From Bacteriovoracaceae bacterium (GTDB lineage: Bacteria; Bdellovibrionota; Bacteriovoracia; Bacteriovoracales; Bacteriovoracaceae), in contig JAHDBN010000017.1 of assembly GCA_020630335.1 (NCBI GenBank), forward strand, positions 1-50,942: a stretch of DNA of 50,942 nucleotides, given 5' to 3'. Each line of letters opens with the position of its first letter. The first letter of the stretch is position 1. Made by a program: the position numbers and the translations under genes. Positions 1 through 8,681 of the stretch are shown here, in pieces. The notes under the pieces were generated by a model that saw only the letters and a list, made by a program, of their open reading frames with translations, did not search any database and had not been told where the DNA came from.

Positions 1-3000
1 TTAGAATATAAGTTATATCATCACCCTCATCTACTGCTCCGCTTGGGCTAGATTTTTCTGTGACTAAATCTGCATCATTTTCAATATCAACCTCTGCATC
101 AAGATCGTCTCCAGTAGTTGTTGGATCATCTTGATCTCCACTAGCTGGTGTGGTCACATTCGTAATCGTCGTACCTGCTGTTCCAACATCAACCTTACAA
201 CTTATTTTTATAGCAGTTGAACTACCTGTATTTAATGTTCCAATATCCCAAACTCCACTACTTGAAATATAAGTTCCCTGAAGTGCAGTATGTGCTGAAT
301 AAGTTGTTCCTGCTGGACAAGCGTCAGTTAAGCTAACATTTGTTGCTTGGGCTGGGCCATTATTAGTAACTGTTATTTTGTAGGTTATCAACCCACCCTC
401 GATTGCAGTATTAGCTCCCACAATTTTCTCTGTGACTAAATCAGCATCATTATTAACATCATTTTCTTCACTACAATCTGTGCAACCTGGATTTGGATCA
501 TCTTGATCACCACTTGCTGGTGTCGTTACATTAGTAATTGTCGTGCCTGCTGTTCCAATATTTACCTTACAAACTAAAGTTAAACTCTCTACTGCTCCGT
601 TTGCCATTGGTGTTGGTAAAACCCAAACGCCTGTCGTTGAAGTATAAGTTCCATTACCAGTATGAGACACATGCGTTGTTCCTGCTGGACAAGCATCCGT
701 TAAACTAACATTCGTTGCTTGAGCTGGACCGTTATTCGTAACTTTTAGAATATAAGTTATATCATCACCCTCATCTACAGCTCCACTTGGGCTAGATTTT
801 TCTGTAACTAAATCTGCATCATTGCTAACTTCTGAGTCAGTACTACAGTCATCACAACCTGGATCTGGATCATTTTGATCTCCACTTGCTTCAGTAGTTG
901 TATTCGTAATAGTTGTTCCACCTGTACCTGCATTTATCTTACAGACTAAAACCAATGCTTCTACTACTCCATCGGCCATAGGTGTTGGAAGTATCCAAAC
1001 TCCAGTGCCTGAAACGTATGTTCCATTTGCTGTATGAGAAACATAACTTGTTCCTGCTGGACAAGCATCAGTCAAACTCACATTTGTTGCTTGAGCTGGA
1101 CCGTGATTCTCAACACTAATTGTATAAGTTAAGTCATCGCCTTCGGCTACTGGCCCTAGAGTTGGTGAAACTGTTTTTATCGTTTCTAAATCTGCATCAT
1201 CATCTACATCATTATCAGTTGAACAATCAGTACAACTTGTATCTGGATCATCTTGATCTCCACTAGCTGGCGTAGTGATGTTTGTAATTGTTGTTCCACC
1301 AGTTCCAGCATTTACATTACAAGTCAACGTTAATGTTTCATTCGCCCCAGAAGAAATTGTTCCTATTGTCCATATACCTGAACTTGAAACATATGATCCT
1401 AAAGTTGGAGAATCAGCAACGTAAGTTGTTCCTGTTGGACATGGATCCGTTAAACTAACGTTAGTCGCTTGAGCTGGTCCATTATTAGTAACTTGTAAGA
1501 TATAAACAATGTCATCTCCCTCGCTAACATCCCCTGAAGGCGAAGATTTCACAGTAACAAGATCAGCCTCGTTATTTACATCTGTATCTTCTTGTGTATC
1601 ATCACCCGCATCAGTAGGATCATCTTGATCACCTTCCGCTGGTGTTGTGACATTACTAATTGTTGTTCCTGCAGTTCCAATATTAACTTCACAAACTAAA
1701 TTTAAAGTTGTTGTTGCTCCATTTAAGAGAGTTCCAATACTCCAAGCACCACTTGTTGAAACATAACTTCCCTGCCCTGGAGAATCAAAGACGTAAGTTG
1801 TTCCTGCTGGACAAGCATCCGTTAAGCTAACATTGGTCGCTTGAGCTGGACCATTATTAGTTACTGCAATCGTATAAATAATACTATCACCCTCATTTAC
1901 TGATGATATATTTGCTGTCTTCACTGTTACTAAATCAGCTTCATCATTAACATCATTATCTTCAGTGCAATCAGCACAACTTGTATCTGGATCATCTTGA
2001 TCTCCACTAGCTGGTTTTATTGCGTTGGTAATAGTTGTACCTGCTGTTCCTGCATTTACATTACAAAGTAAAGTAAGAGTAGCATCTGCTCCATTAGCAA
2101 TTGTCCCTATACTCCAAACTCCTGAAGTCGCATTATAACTTCCTTGAGTTGAACTATCTGAACTATAAGTTGTCCCTGTTGGACAAGGATCTGTTAAACT
2201 CACATTCGTCGCTTGAGCTGGACCGTTATTCGTAACTTTTAGAATATAAGTTATATCATCACCCTCATCTACTGCTCCGCTTGGGCTAGATTTCTCTGTG
2301 ACTAAATCAGCATCATTATTAACATCATTTTCTTCACTACAATCTGTGCAACCTGGATTTGGATCATCTTGATCACCACTTGCTGGTGTCGTTACATTAG
2401 TAATTGTCGTGCCTGCTGTTCCAATATTTACCTTACAAACTAAAGTTAAACTCTCTACTGCTCCGTTTGCCATTGGTGTTGGTAAAACCCAAACGCCTGT
2501 CGCTGAAGTATAAGTTCCATTACCAGTATGAGACACATACGTTGTTCCTGCTGGACAAGCATCCGTTAAGCTAACATTCGTTGCCTGAGCTGGACCGTTA
2601 TTGGTAACTTTTAGAATATAAGTTATATCATCACCCTCATCTACTGCTCCACTTGGGCTAGATTTTTCTGTAACTAAATCTGCATCATTGTTAATATCAG
2701 TCTCATGATCATAATCATCCCCAGTTGTAGATGAATCATCTTGATCACCACTTGCTGGTGTCGTCACATTAGTAATTGTCGTGCCTGCTGTTCCAATATT
2801 TACCTTACAAACTAAAGTTAAACTCTCTACTGCTCCGTTTGCCATTGGTGTTGGTAAAACCCAAACGCCTGTCGCTGAAGTATAAGTTCCATTACCAGTA
2901 TGAGACACATACGTTGTTCCTGCTGGACAAGCATCCGTTAAGCTAACATTCGTTGCTTGGGCTGCTCCACCATTAGTTACTTCAACAGTGTAAGTAATAT

Positions 3001-5299
3001 CATCACCTTCATTTGCCGTAATTTTATCACCTGTTTTTATAGTCACTAACGATGCTTCATTATTCACTTCTACATCTTCATCTAAATCATCACCAGCTGT
3101 ACTCGTATCATCTTCATCACTTTTAGCAGCAGTTGTAATATTAGTTAAGGTGTTTCCACCTTGTCCTATATTTATACGACAAACTAAATCTAAAGAAGCA
3201 GTTTGTGTTACTAATAAATCAAATCCATTCCATAAACCTGTAGTCGGATCATAACTTCCAGATGAAGTTGTATTTGATTGATAAGTTGATCCAGCAGGAC
3301 ACGAATCATTCAGATTTACATTACTCGCCTTCGCTGGCCCATTATTATTAACTACTATTTTAAATGTAACATCTTCATTCTCATTCGCTATAGACTTATC
3401 AACAGTTTTTACAGTTACTAAATCTGCTTCATTATCAACAACAACATCTTCATCTAAATCATCACCTACGGTTGATGAATCTTCTTGATCACCATCAGCA
3501 GCAGTCGTAATATTTATCAAGGTCTCTCCTGCTTGCCCTATGTCTACCTTACAAACAAGATCTAGCTTTGTTACTGCTCCACTATTTAAAGTTCCAATAC
3601 TCCAAACTGGATCAGCATAACTTCCCTGAGCTGCGACATCAGAAACATAAGTCATTCCTGTTGGACAAGAATCATTTAAAGTTACGTTTGTAGCTTGAGC
3701 TGGTCCATTATTAGTAACAGTAATTGTAAAAACAACATCTTCACCTTCAAAAACATTTTGTTTATTAGCAGTCTTTACAGTAACAAGATCAGCTTCATCA
3801 TTGATTTCTACTTCTTCTTCAAGATCATCACCTGTAGTGTCAGTATCATCTTCATCACTATCAGCTGAAGTAGTAATGTTTTTTAATGTTTGACCGAAAG
3901 TTCCAACGTCTACTTTGCAGACTAATGTTAGGATAGCAAAACTACCATTCGCTAAATTTCCAATACTCCATATTCCTGAAGTTCCCGAATAAGTTCCTTG
4001 AGTTGTTGAGTCACTCACATAAGTCATTCCAGTTGGACAAGCATCAGTTAAATTCGTATTCGTTGCCTGAGCTGGACCAGCATTTGTCACTTTTATAGTA
4101 AAAGTAACATCTTCACCTTCATTAGCAGTAGACTTATCGCCAACTTTAGCTGTAATTAAATTAGCAATATTTCCAACTGTTAAAGAAACACTTGGTTCAT
4201 GATTAGAAATATTTGTATCTAATTGATCCAGGATTAAATCATCATCTTTAATTTCATTAGTTATGACTTGATCACTAGTTCCTACATCGATCTGACAATT
4301 AAGCGTTAAAGTTTCTATTCCGCCAGTTAATAAAGTACCTATAACCCAATCTTCATTAGAAGAATTATAAATACCTGAAGTAGTTAGATTAGATTGATAA
4401 GTCGTTCCAATCGGACAAGCATCTTCTACTTTTAAGTTTGTAGCATCAGCTGGCCCTAGATTTTTCACATGAATAGTAAAACTAACAACTTGTCCTTCTA
4501 TAGGAGAGGCATCATCAACTATTTTTAAAATCTCTATGTCAGTTTCATTATCAATATAAAGAGGTTCAAATAAATCATCATTATCAATAGTAGACGTATC
4601 ATGTTCTTGATCCATCATTACCTTAGTAATCTCATTGATAATTGTACTACCACTTGTTCCAGCATCAACTGTCACTGTAATTTCTAAACTTACACTCGAT
4701 AATTCATTGATTGTTCCAATTGCCCATAACCCAGAACTAGCTATATATGTTCCTTGAGAAACTGTGTGAGAAACATAAGTTATTCCTGCTGGTAACAAGT
4801 CTTCTAACTCAACATTCGTAGCATGACCGGGGCCATTATTTGTAACAGAAATTGTAAATTTAACACTATCACCTTCATCAGGAGTATTGTTGTCTGCAAC
4901 TTTAGTAATTAATAAATCTAGAGCACAAATAGTTGTTGTATCGGTATCAGTTTCTGTTCTTGTAAGTACAGTTAGATCAGTATTTATAATTGGGAATAAT
5001 CCATTCGGTCCCTGTGCATCAAAAAGAACTGGTCCACAAGAAAAATTCCCCCCGATACAAGGACAAGATAAAGAGCTTGGAGTCATATCTACACTGTTTA
5101 CATTAACTACTTGTCCTGTAGGAGAACATGTACCTGTTATGAAAGAATTATTTTTTCCTGATTCATAACAACTAGGAAGGTTTAGATTTACAGAAATATC
5201 TGCGCCTTCAACATCAAATCCCCAAAGGTGCCGGTTATCTCCACAAGAAGTACAGATCAAAAATAAAAATAGAAAAAAAAGTTTTAAGAGCTGGTTCAA
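1..5299 (-). CDS. giant DUF11-repeat surface lipoprotein, 3' end outside window
   Basis: The reading frame is open from a TTG at 5299 to the left edge (1766 codons plus one base), with no stop, so the C-terminus is missing. The TTG is supported by AAGGA seven bases upstream. The N-terminus is a lipoprotein-like signal (MNQLLKLFFLFLFLICTSC, then GDN); Cys at +1 fits, but the -3 residue is not the classic Leu. After about 130 residues come 13 complete DUF11-type repeats and the start of a 14th, each about 115-130 residues. Hallmarks are DEGDDITY, VTNNGPAQATNVSLTDACP, a Trp-x-IG or WVLPTP strand, LVCKV and a Thr-rich Asp-rich linker. Most repeats carry two Cys (DACP and LVCKV), which could pair as a disulfide. 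DUF11 repeats form stalks in large bacterial surface proteins, so adhesion or cell-surface scaffolding is the inferred role. The divergent gene is a lipoprotein/OmpA pair. Confidence 0.9.
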   Translation of the reverse strand, partial: MNQLLKLFFLFLFLICTSCGDNRHLWGFDVEGADISVNLNLPSCYESGKNNSFITGTCSPTGQVVNVNSVDMTPSSLSCPCIGGNFSCGPVLFDAQGPNGLFPIINTDLTVLTRTETDTDTTTICALDLLITKVADNNTPDEGDSVKFTISVTNNGPGHATNVELEDLLPAGITYVSHTVSQGTYIASSGLWAIGTINELSSVSLEITVTVDAGTSGSTIINEITKVMMDQEHDTSTIDNDDLFEPLYIDNETDIEILKIVDDASPIEGQVVSFTIHVKNLGPADATNLKVEDACPIGTTYQSNLTTSGIYNSSNEDWVIGTLLTGGIETLTLNCQIDVGTSDQVITNEIKDDDLILDQLDTNISNHEPSVSLTVGNIANLITAKVGDKSTANEGEDVTFTIKVTNAGPAQATNTNLTDACPTGMTYVSDSTTQGTYSGTSGIWSIGNLANGSFAILTLVCKVDVGTFGQTLKNITTSADSDEDDTDTTGDDLEEEVEINDEADLVTVKTANKQNVFEGEDVVFTITVTNNGPAQATNVTLNDSCPTGMTYVSDVAAQGSYADPVWSIGTLNSGAVTKLDLVCKVDIGQAGETLINITTAADGDQEDSSTVGDDLDEDVVVDNEADLVTVKTVDKSIANENEDVTFKIVVNNNGPAKASNVNLNDSCPAGSTYQSNTTSSGSYDPTTGLWNGFDLLVTQTASLDLVCRINIGQGGNTLTNITTAAKSDEDDTSTAGDDLDEDVEVNNEASLVTIKTGDKITANEGDDITYTVEVTNGGAAQATNVSLTDACPAGTTYVSHTGNGTYTSATGVWVLPTPMANGAVESLTLVCKVNIGTAGTTITNVTTPASGDQDDSSTTGDDYDHETDINNDADLVTEKSSPSGAVDEGDDITYILKVTNNGPAQATNVSLTDACPAGTTYVSHTGNGTYTSATGVWVLPTPMANGAVESLTLVCKVNIGTAGTTITNVTTPASGDQDDPNPGCTDCSEENDVNNDADLVTEKSSPSGAVDEGDDITYILKVTNNGPAQATNVSLTDPCPTGTTYSSDSSTQGSYNATSGVWSIGTIANGADATLTLLCNVNAGTAGTTITNAIKPASGDQDDPDTSCADCTEDNDVNDEADLVTVKTANISSVNEGDSIIYTIAVTNNGPAQATNVSLTDACPAGTTYVFDSPGQGSYVSTSGAWSIGTLLNGATTTLNLVCEVNIGTAGTTISNVTTPAEGDQDDPTDAGDDTQEDTDVNNEADLVTVKSSPSGDVSEGDDIVYILQVTNNGPAQATNVSLTDPCPTGTTYVADSPTLGSYVSSSGIWTIGTISSGANETLTLTCNVNAGTGGTTITNITTPASGDQDDPDTSCTDCSTDNDVDDDADLETIKTVSPTLGPVAEGDDLTYTISVENHGPAQATNVSLTDACPAGTSYVSHTANGTYVSGTGVWILPTPMADGVVEALVLVCKINAGTGGTTITNTTTEASGDQNDPDPGCDDCSTDSEVSNDADLVTEKSSPSGAVDEGDDITYILKVTNNGPAQATNVSLTDACPAGTTHVSHTGNGTYTSTTGVWVLPTPMANGAVESLTLVCKVNIGTAGTTITNVTTPASGDQDDPNPGCTDCSEENDVNNDADLVTEKIVGANTAIEGGLITYKITVTNNGPAQATNVSLTDACPAGTTYSAHTALQGTYISSSGVWDIGTLNTGSSTAIKISCKVDVGTAGTTITNVTTPASGDQDDPTTTGDDLDAEVDIENDADLVTEKSSPSGAVDEGDDITYIL
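425..2690. repeat. near-identical ~400 bp internal duplication within the DUF11 gene
   Basis: Bases 425-824 and 2291-2690 are nearly identical over about 400 bp; I count about six single-base differences by eye. The offset is 1866 bp (622 codons), so the repeat is in frame. A third, shorter copy of the same block lies at about 2750-2960. The first bases of the window (1-60) repeat the segments at about 741-800, 2239-2298 and 2607-2670. Such DNA-level identity, against clear protein-level divergence in other repeats of the same gene, suggests recent unequal recombination or gene conversion, and makes the region prone to assembly collapse. Confidence 0.85.
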
Positions 5300-5443
5300 A
5301 ATTTAATCCTTCAAATTTGTAAATAGCTGATTTTAAATGAGAGATATTACACTATATCCCTAAATGAAGACTACCTTTGGAAATTTATATTTAAAAGAAA
5401 TGATTTTTTATTTTAGAAAAACCCTGACTTTTTTACTCCACCA

Positions 5444-5458
5444 GTGCCAACCTTGCAC
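5444..5458. repeat. small inverted repeat in divergent intergenic region
   Basis: GTGC (5444-5447) and GCAC (5455-5458) are separated by seven bases (CAACCTT). The 5300-5564 interval otherwise holds only AT-rich sequence and the promoter of the lipoprotein gene. The GTGC...GCAC design recalls the hairpins at 7761-7807 and 10728-10747, but four paired bases are too few to call it a real element. Confidence 0.25.
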
Positions 5459-5507
5459 CACTTGTATTTTTTTAGCAGAACTATTTAGTCGGTAATTCTT
5501 TCAAGTT

Positions 5508-5535
5508 TTGTTTTTATTTTAAAGAGCTATATAAT
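5508..5535 (+). promoter_or_regulatory. candidate sigma-70-type promoter of lipoprotein/OmpA operon
   Basis: TTGTTT at 5508-5513 and a perfect TATAAT at 5530-5535 are 16 bases apart, about 30 bases upstream of the lipoprotein ATG at 5565. AAAGGA at 5554-5559 is the ribosome binding site. The spacing and the -10 box are good, but such matches are common in AT-rich DNA. Confidence 0.5.
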
Positions 5536-5564
5536 AATTAAGAAAAACTTTTCAAAGGAAAAAA

Positions 5565-6101
5565 ATGAAATTCTTTACTTTACTCATAATACTTCTTACT
5601 TCTAGTTGTGCTTCACGAGGCTTAAAGATTGGTCAACAAATTCCTGAATACCATAATGAATACAATCCAAAAAGAAAGATGGTTTATGCTGAAGGAAAAG
5701 ATGAAAATAAAATTGTTTATCAAAATGTTTATAATAATGTTGAGAAAAGAGAATTAGATCATGAAAAACATTTCGTAGACGATGAAATCATGGCTTATAA
5801 CCTGAAAAATCAACCAATGATGATTGATCAAAGGACTCAACAAAAAGGAACAAGAGGCATTGCTAGTTTAAGTGATGAACATAAAGAAACCACTGTTTAT
5901 ACTGCTCCAAAAGCTTTGTTTGAATCTGCTCAAAAGAAAAGAACTTATACAGCAACTGCCAAAGAAAGGGAAAGCCTTAAATCTTTAGCAAAAAAATATC
6001 TAGGTTCAAGTGATAGATGGTATGAGTTATTAATCTTTAATACTCATTTAGTAAGAGTCAAAAAAGGTGATAAGATTAAAATTCCTTTTAATCAAAAATA
6101 A
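5565..6101 (+). CDS. outer-membrane lipoprotein with C-terminal LysM-like domain
   Basis: 178 residues. The N-terminus is a short lipoprotein signal (MKFFTLLIILLTSSC, then ASRGL) with Cys15 as probable lipidation site. Residues 16-45 contain a conserved block (RGLKIGQQIPEYH...KRKMVYAEG) that is also present in the protein encoded at 28334-29050 on the other strand, so the two are paralogues. Residues about 128-178 (YTATAKERESLKSLAKKYL, then SSDRWYELLIFN and ending KKGDKIKIP) look like a LysM-type peptidoglycan-binding module. ATG at 5565 has AAAGGA five bases upstream. The gene is followed after 65 bp by an OmpA-like gene, and the same pairing recurs at 26.9-29.1 kb. Inferred role: periplasmic partner of the OmpA protein anchoring outer membrane to cell wall. 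Confidence 0.85.
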   Translation: MKFFTLLIILLTSSCASRGLKIGQQIPEYHNEYNPKRKMVYAEGKDENKIVYQNVYNNVEKRELDHEKHFVDDEIMAYNLKNQPMMIDQRTQQKGTRGIASLSDEHKETTVYTAPKALFESAQKKRTYTATAKERESLKSLAKKYLGSSDRWYELLIFNTHLVRVKKGDKIKIPFNQK

Positions 6102-6166
6102 AACTTAGTCAAAATTATAATTATTAGTAATAATATATAAGATTGTTCATTTAAGAAGGATTTTAT

Positions 6167-7750
6167 ATGAAATTACTAATTACGTTTATTTTATTTTCTA
6201 GTTCATTATTCTCCACAGACATTCAGCAGTTTAAAAGAAGTCATTCGATTGCTTATGAAATGCTTGAAGATGCAAGACTTAAAAATTCTCATGTTCACAC
6301 AGACTGGGACTTCATGCTTATGCTTGGTTGGAGCTACGTTCAGGTTCCTCTAGCTAGAAAAACTTCTAATAATAACGTATTCGCTGGTGAGATCGTAAAA
6401 AACCTTATGGCTTTGCACTTAGGAGGTTCAGTATATCTTTCAAAAGATATCATGGTTGGTGCTCATGCTTACTATGGTAAATTCAAGTGGAATAAAGATT
6501 CTTATGGTTCTAACTCTGGTGGCCAAACAGTAACGGGATTTACAGAACAATCAGACGGTGCTTTTTCTGATATTTATCTAGATTTAAAATGGAGATTTTT
6601 ATCTAGGGAAAGGTATGCTATGGCGGTCATGCCCTTTATCAAAATTCCTACTGGTGGAGGTGAAATACCAATAACTATTTACAATAGAACCACAGGCTTT
6701 GTTGATAGAGTTGAAAATGAGAAAGTTCTTTCAGATGATTCGTGGGGTTGGGGTGTTCGTTTAGTTTATGAAAAATACTTAGATTTTATGAACCTAACTT
6801 TTAACTTAGGTTATGAAAATGAAGATAATGCAAAGATAGACGAACTTGATTTAAGAAGAAAACTTACCTTAGGTATCGGAGGCTATCTCCCTCTTGGAGA
6901 TGCCTGGGGACTAAACATGGAATGGATGAGACACTTTACTCTTCCCTTTAATAGTAATCAAAACCCCAATGAATTTTTTCTTGGAGCAAGTGCTGGGATA
7001 GGAAAACGTTTAGTAGCATTTGCTGGCGTTGGATTTGGAAACTTATTTTCAGATAATGATGGAAATGATTGGCGAGTTAGTGCTGGATTAAAATGGGCCC
7101 CTAGAGTTTGGAGTGATGAGAGAAAACAAATTGATCTTATCAATCAAGAAGTTGTCGTAGAGTGTAAAAAGCCTTACATCTTCAAACAATCAAATAAAGT
7201 AACTGTTAGATTTCCTCATGATATTGGTCAAATTTATGATGACAGAGAACTTGTTTATGTTATCAACAGCATTAAGGATAGATTAGATGATATTAGAGTT
7301 ATTGATGTTATAGGACATACCTCAGCTCCAGCAAGTGAAGCTTATAACCAGAAACTCTCAGAAGAAAGAGCTAACTCTGTGGCGAGAGTATTATTCCAAA
7401 ATGGAATCCCAGAGAAACTCATTAACCCTGTAGGTATGGGTGAGAGTCAGCTACTAGATCTTTCCGGTACTTCCGCAGCTGAAGAAGTAAACAGAAGAGT
7501 TGAATTCGTTGCACATTTAAAAGATAAATCAGGATATTATTGTGAAGATTTAGATGATTATGACATTACTCCAATTGATGAATTAAGAGAAACGAAGACA
7601 ATTATCAAGGGGGATATTCCTTTAAAAGAAAAATTTGAAGGTGACGTTGAATTAAAAGAAACTATTATTGAGAATAAAACCGATACTAGAGTTGAGGAGT
7701 TGATTGATGGTCAACCAGTGAAAGCGGAGCCTGAGGTTTTAGTAGAGTAG
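6167..7750 (+). CDS. OmpA-family outer-membrane protein with N-terminal beta-barrel
   Basis: 527 residues. A signal peptide (about 1-16, cleavage near FSTDIQQF) is followed by about 300 residues rich in alternating hydrophobic/aromatic strands, consistent with an outer-membrane beta-barrel. Residues about 350-450 are an OmpA/MotB peptidoglycan-binding domain: VRFPHDIGQIYDDR, then IDVIGHTSAPASEAYNQKLSEE, RANSVARVL, GMGESQLLD and NRRVEF match the family pattern. A charged C-terminal tail of about 75 residues follows. The protein is a clear paralogue of the one at 26859-28286 (both start with an IQQF.R....FEML.DAR..NSHV block). AAGAAGGA six bases before the ATG is a strong ribosome binding site. 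It probably forms one transcription unit with the upstream lipoprotein and ends at the hairpin at 7761-7807. Confidence 0.88.
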   Translation: MKLLITFILFSSSLFSTDIQQFKRSHSIAYEMLEDARLKNSHVHTDWDFMLMLGWSYVQVPLARKTSNNNVFAGEIVKNLMALHLGGSVYLSKDIMVGAHAYYGKFKWNKDSYGSNSGGQTVTGFTEQSDGAFSDIYLDLKWRFLSRERYAMAVMPFIKIPTGGGEIPITIYNRTTGFVDRVENEKVLSDDSWGWGVRLVYEKYLDFMNLTFNLGYENEDNAKIDELDLRRKLTLGIGGYLPLGDAWGLNMEWMRHFTLPFNSNQNPNEFFLGASAGIGKRLVAFAGVGFGNLFSDNDGNDWRVSAGLKWAPRVWSDERKQIDLINQEVVVECKKPYIFKQSNKVTVRFPHDIGQIYDDRELVYVINSIKDRLDDIRVIDVIGHTSAPASEAYNQKLSEERANSVARVLFQNGIPEKLINPVGMGESQLLDLSGTSAAEEVNRRVEFVAHLKDKSGYYCEDLDDYDITPIDELRETKTIIKGDIPLKEKFEGDVELKETIIENKTDTRVEELIDGQPVKAEPEVLVE

Positions 7751-7760
7751 AAAGGTGCTA

Positions 7761-7807
7761 GAAAGGTGCCAGGTACTTTTTCAAATAAAAAGTACCTGGC
7801 ACCTTTC
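7761..7807. terminator. perfect 21-bp palindromic hairpin, REP-like or bidirectional terminator
   Basis: The arms 7761-7781 and 7787-7807 are perfect reverse complements over 21 bases with a five-base loop (CAAAT). The core is GGTGCCAGGTAC, flanked by A and T runs, so it can act as an intrinsic terminator in either direction. It sits between two convergent genes (stop at 7750 on plus, stop at 7816 on minus). A truncated copy of the arm (AAAGGTGCTA) lies at 7751-7760. Arms this long and GC-rich in AT-rich DNA resemble REP-type mobile palindromes. Confidence 0.8.
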
Positions 7808-7815
7808 CCCCCCTC

Positions 7816-8679
7816 TTATACTAAATCAAAATCATCCATATCATCAGCATCATCTATACCTTCAAACTCTTCAAGATCAAAATCTTCTTTAATTTTCAAA
7901 TCAATTAATGCTTGATTAAAAACTTTAGGATCTCTTAAATCTTCAACTAAATGAGCAACCATAGGTATAGGATTCGTCGTCATTAATTGCTCAATAACTT
8001 TCTGTAACTTTCCAGTTTTAAGCATATCTTTTTTACTAATTGTATCCTTCCAATTTTTAATATAATGAAGTCTACAATACATTCCTGAAGATCTAATATT
8101 TTCACAGTTTGATTCTAAACATTCATCCGACTCAGGAGTAAATAACTCTAAATTCAGAATTGATTCTTTATAATCTGCCCATAAAAAGAAATCAGCAAGA
8201 TTAGTGACTCTTCCCTCTAAAAGCTCTTGTTGTTTTTTCTCTTCTTCAAGTCTTATTTTTTCGAGACGAGCGATTTCTTTTAATTCTTTTTTCGTTAGTT
8301 TTTTTACTTTCTCTACTTTCTTTTTAGCAACCTTTTTCTTTGCTGCTTTTTTCTTCGTAGTTTTCTTTTTCTTGGCTACTTTCTTTTTAGCAACCTTCTT
8401 CTTAGCTGCTTTTTTCTTAGTAGTTTTCTTTTTCTTAGCTACTTTCTTTTTAGCAACCTTCTTCTTAGCTGCTTTTTTCTTCGTAGTTTTCTTTTTCTTG
8501 GCTACTTTCTTTTTAGCAACCTTCTTCTTAGCTGCTTTTTTCTTCGTAGTTTTCTTTTTCTTGGCTACTTTCTTTTTAGCAACCTTCTTCTTAGCTGCTT
8601 TTTTCTTCGTAGTTTTCTTTTTCTTGGCTACTTTCTTTTTAGAAGCCTTTTTCTTCGTAGTCTTTTTTTTCTTTGCCAT
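7816..8679 (-). CDS. lysine-rich histone-H1-like protein with C-terminal Cys motif domain
   Basis: 287 residues. Residues 1-123 are almost only Lys, Ala, Thr and Val: an 18-residue opener followed by five 21-residue units (KKKKTTKKKAAKKKVAKKKVA, last one ending VE). This is the composition of histone-H1-like/AlgP-type DNA-binding tails. Residues about 124-155 are a charged helix. Residues about 160-287 are a distinct domain with ECLESNCENIRSSGMYCRLHY (three Cys and a His, possible metal site) and an acidic tail rich in Asp. The basic tail probably binds DNA or RNA; the second domain is of unknown function. The ATG is two bases after the stop of the acyl-CoA dehydrogenase gene, so the two are likely co-transcribed, with AAGGG just upstream acting as ribosome binding site. 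Confidence 0.85.
   Translation of the reverse strand: MAKKKKTTKKKASKKKVAKKKKTTKKKAAKKKVAKKKVAKKKKTTKKKAAKKKVAKKKVAKKKKTTKKKAAKKKVAKKKVAKKKKTTKKKAAKKKVAKKKVAKKKKTTKKKAAKKKVAKKKVEKVKKLTKKELKEIARLEKIRLEEEKKQQELLEGRVTNLADFFLWADYKESILNLELFTPESDECLESNCENIRSSGMYCRLHYIKNWKDTISKKDMLKTGKLQKVIEQLMTTNPIPMVAHLVEDLRDPKVFNQALIDLKIKEDFDLEEFEGIDDADDMDDFDLV
8311..8625 (-). repeat. five tandem 63-bp repeats encoding the lysine-rich tail
   Basis: Residues 19-123 of the H1-like protein are encoded by five consecutive, nearly identical 63-bp units. Differences between units are mostly silent AAA/AAG-type changes. In-frame 63-bp units allow copy-number change without loss of frame, as seen in other bacterial H1-like genes. 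Confidence 0.9.
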
Positions 8680-8681
8680 TT

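Noticed and set aside
425-2690. CRISPR array or mobile element in the regularly repeated 1-5 kb region
   Set aside because: The repeats are in frame and code for DUF11 domains of about 120 residues; units are hundreds of bases long with no short spacers, terminal repeats or transposase.
4887-5168. Plus-strand 93-residue ORF opposite the DUF11 gene N-terminus
   Set aside because: It overlaps the coding strand of a long, repeat-containing frame and shows no ribosome binding site or family resemblance.
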